36,771 nucleotides of DNA, taken from the NCBI GenBank assembly GCA_900551815.1, contig URXE01000016.1, forward strand, positions 1 to 36,771. The letters run 5' to 3'. A program made the position numbers and the translations under genes. This stretch comes from an uncultured Collinsella sp. GTDB taxonomy: Bacteria > Actinomycetota > Coriobacteriia > Coriobacteriales > Coriobacteriaceae. A model generated the notes under the pieces. It was given only the letters and a program-made list of their open reading frames with translations, had not been told where the DNA came from and did no database searches. Positions 35,105 to 36,771 of the stretch are shown here, piece after piece. Every line of letters begins with the position of its first letter. The first letter of the stretch is position 1.

Positions 35105-36180
35105 TAGAGGTCTCCTCCCTTAAACGGCAATCCCTGTTCGGCCGCGCGCAGGATTCGTTCGTCGATCTGGGAGCGCACGATGTCGTTGGTGGCGACCCAG
35201 GCGGCAAAGCTGGCGTTGTCGGGCGCGCCTAGGCCCTCCTGCAGCACCGGCGTCGCCTCGGACAGGGCAAGGACAAGCTCATCGGTGGAGCCCGGACCTA
35301 CGTTGACGCGAGCATAGACGCCATCGGGAAACTCGGTTTGGAAGTAGAGCGCCTCGGCTGCGTGCGGGCATGAGCGCACCAGGATGCGCAGGTAGTGCTC
35401 GGCGCCCTCGTAATCCAGCTCGCGCCAGGCTGCGCTCATCAGCGCGATGAGCGTCCACGGGTCCAGGTCGCGCTCCGCATCTTTGGGGCGGCGGCGCAGC
35501 GGGGTATTCGCGAGATAGGGTACGGAGTGGGCGGAACGAAATCGCTTGAGCTCCTCGGCAGGGTATTCAAGCTTTGCCATGGCAAGCATCGCGGTATGGC
35601 GGACGCCGGCGGGGTCGTTGGGCGCAAAGTCCAGGCTGCGATTCGCGGCATCCAGCGACATGCGGTAGCGGCCGCTTATGAGCGCGCGCGATGCCAAGGC
35701 GGCAAGCCAGCGCAGGTAGGGACGGCGGGTCAGGTCGCCTGCGGCCTCACGCTCGTAGGGGTCCTGCGCCGAGGCGATCTTGAGCGCCAGATCGTGCTCC
35801 ACCTCGTCGCACTTGGACACCAGATACTGTACGTATTCCTCGTTGGATTCGGCGGTGAGCGCCGTCAGCATGCGCTGGGCATCCCAGTTGGCCGGATCGA
35901 GCGCGGCTGCCTCGCGGAGCATGTTCTCGGCTGCGGCTTCTTCTTGCTCTGCCTGGGCGTCGTCGGGGATAAAGGGGATGCGGTAGTCGACAGCTTCGAC
36001 GACCTTGGCGATCAGATGCCCAGCTCGGTCGCGGTCGTGCACGATGAGCGGCGCGGGGTTGCGAGCGAATTGCTCCATCAGACGCTCTACGGCGGGGCCG
36101 TCGGTGAGTGGAATATTGTCGCGGCGCAAGGCCTCAAGAACGAGGCGATGGCAATCCTCTTGAATGGGATCGAATGCCAT
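35104..36180 (-). CDS. Helical-repeat (TPR-like) protein, unknown function
   Basis: The product is 358 aa from the ATG at 36180, which has AAAGGAGGCCCC upstream; the in-frame ATG at 36210 lacks a ribosome binding site. It is helical with TPR-like stretches (AAAENMLREAAALDPANWDAQRMLTAL, GRYRMSLDAANRSLDFAPNDPAGVRHTAMLAMAKLEYP, WRELDYEGAEHYLRILVRSCPHAAEALYFQTEFPDG). First gene of the leftward operon with its paralogue and murT-gatD. A role in cell-wall synthesis is only suggested by position. Confidence 0.75.
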   Translation of the reverse strand: MAFDPIQEDCHRLVLEALRRDNIPLTDGPAVERLMEQFARNPAPLIVHDRDRAGHLIAKVVEAVDYRIPFIPDDAQAEQEEAAAENMLREAAALDPANWDAQRMLTALTAESNEEYVQYLVSKCDEVEHDLALKIASAQDPYEREAAGDLTRRPYLRWLAALASRALISGRYRMSLDAANRSLDFAPNDPAGVRHTAMLAMAKLEYPAEELKRFRSAHSVPYLANTPLRRRPKDAERDLDPWTLIALMSAAWRELDYEGAEHYLRILVRSCPHAAEALYFQTEFPDGVYARVNVGPGSTDELVLALSEATPVLQEGLGAPDNASFAAWVATNDIVRSQIDERILRAAEQGLPFKGGDL

Positions 36181-36550
36181 GGGGCCTCCTTTGCTGCGGT
36201 TAGGGTTCAAATGTCTCTATATAAAGTTCTAGTTTACCCGCATGTGGCACACCGGGGGTGCCGCACTTGGACTTGCACCTTTGCACCACGAAGACGGATG
36301 TCGCACAAATGTCGGCACCTTGGACGACCGAGTGGTATCACAGTGCCGTAAACGGTCGATTTTTGGCGGCGAACGGGGCACATTTTGGAGGGGCACAGCC
36401 CTGCTCGGGATATGTAGTCAACCCTGATAAAACGTTTGCCCAGCTTGGGAGTATGAATGCCCCACAAGGGTCTTCAGGGATAGAAAAAACGTTTCATCAT
36501 TATCGGCTTTAGGTGAATAACTGACCAACCAGAACGGTAAAATAGTGTTT

Positions 36551-36574
36551 GTCTGAGCGTTGAGACGTTCAGAC
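36551..36574. promoter_or_regulatory. Imperfect 24-bp palindrome, candidate operator
   Basis: The sequence GTCTGAGCGT-TGAG-ACGTTCAGAC pairs over ten bases on each side with one G/T mismatch. It lies 107 bp before the dehydrogenase start and could be a regulator site or an RNA hairpin. Confidence 0.45.
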
Positions 36575-36613
36575 ATCGCGCATTGTCATCGCCGGCAACG
36601 CGCAAAACGGTCC

Positions 36614-36640
36614 TAACGGAGCCAATCGGGTGCTCCGTTA
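36614..36640 (+). promoter_or_regulatory. Leader hairpin before the dehydrogenase gene
   Basis: A perfect 9-bp stem TAACGGAGC/GCTCCGTTA with a 9-nt loop ends 40 bp before the start codon. It has no U-tract, so it is not an ordinary terminator. A role in mRNA stability or regulation is possible. Confidence 0.5.
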
Positions 36641-36680
36641 TATACGCAAGTCTAAGAGGGGCTTGTTTAGGAGGCACAGT

Positions 36681-36771
36681 ATGGGACGTTTTACCAATCC
36701 TCGCGATCTGTACTTTGGTGAGGGCGCTCGCCACGAGGTGAAGAACCTCAAGGGCAAGAAGGCCATCATCG
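36681..36771 (+). CDS. Iron-containing alcohol dehydrogenase, N-terminus (truncated by window edge)
   Basis: The ATG at 36681 follows TAGGAGGCACAGT. Thirty residues are visible (MGRFTNPRDLYFGEGA then HEVKNLKGKKAII), matching the start of Fe-dependent alcohol dehydrogenases (class III), where a Y-F-G-x-G-A segment precedes the first nucleotide-binding strand. The remainder lies beyond the window. It would act in fermentation, reducing aldehydes with NAD(P)H. Confidence 0.8.
   Translation, partial: MGRFTNPRDLYFGEGARHEVKNLKGKKAII

Larger units (their letters stand above)
36181..36680. other. Divergent intergenic region with palindromes
   Basis: About 500 bases between the leftward operon and the rightward dehydrogenase gene. 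An AT-rich TTTATATA stretch at about 36219-36226 may be the leftward -10. Also visible are AAAACGTTT at 36429-36437 and 36486-36494, an imperfect 24-bp palindrome (36551-36574) and a 9-bp-stem hairpin (36614-36640). Small reading frames here lack ribosome binding sites and family patterns. No convincing rightward promoter is identified. Confidence 0.5.

Noticed and set aside
36258..36512. 84-codon plus-strand frame and 77-codon minus-strand frame in the last intergenic region
   Set aside because: Neither has a ribosome binding site or a protein-like pattern; both cross palindromic intergenic sequence.

Overview
The window is a high-GC (about 60% by eye) segment of a bacterial chromosome that carries most of a siphovirus-type prophage, roughly positions 1 to 31,465, followed by about 5.3 kb of host DNA. 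Gene style, GC content, the host genes and the intergenic repeats suggest a gut member of the Coriobacteriia, most likely Collinsella. That assignment is from recall and was not tested by a search.

Phage layout. Almost all phage genes lie on the minus strand and are transcribed leftward from a switch region at 28,979-29,112. Early genes (28,978 down to about 18,230) hold a Cro-like regulator, RusA-like resolvase, DUF1351 protein, ERF annealing protein, SSB, a DUF6291-like replication protein, a DnaC/IstB-type helicase loader, a frame-disrupted cytosine-5 DNA methyltransferase and a long chain of tiny genes overlapping at ATGA. Late genes run HNH endonuclease, small and large terminase, portal, minor head protein, scaffold, major capsid, connector and completion proteins, major tail protein, frameshifted tail chaperones, tape measure and tail tip. 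They end in a tail protein whose C-terminus is diversified.

The main find is a diversity-generating retroelement (DGR) at 1-1771. It consists of a target gene with a variable repeat (VR), a 6-bp-stem hairpin just after the VR, an avd accessory gene and a template repeat (TR). The reverse transcriptase would follow beyond the left edge. All 12 TR/VR differences over 128 aligned bases fall at adenines of the TR sense strand, which is the signature of DGR mutagenic homing. It should diversify the receptor-binding tip of the tail. Lysis genes and the left attachment site are not in the window.

The lysogeny arm on the plus strand (29,113-31,506) encodes a repressor, a PH-domain protein and a large serine integrase. 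The integrase reading frame runs into a tRNA-Glu gene whose 3' end marks the prophage junction. Between the divergent regulators lie three related 17-bp operators and two promoters with 17-bp spacers.

Host side: a phased array of inverted repeats, then a leftward operon of two paralogous helical-repeat genes and a fused MurT-GatD gene (lipid II isoglutaminyl synthase). At the right edge is the start of a rightward iron-containing alcohol dehydrogenase gene.
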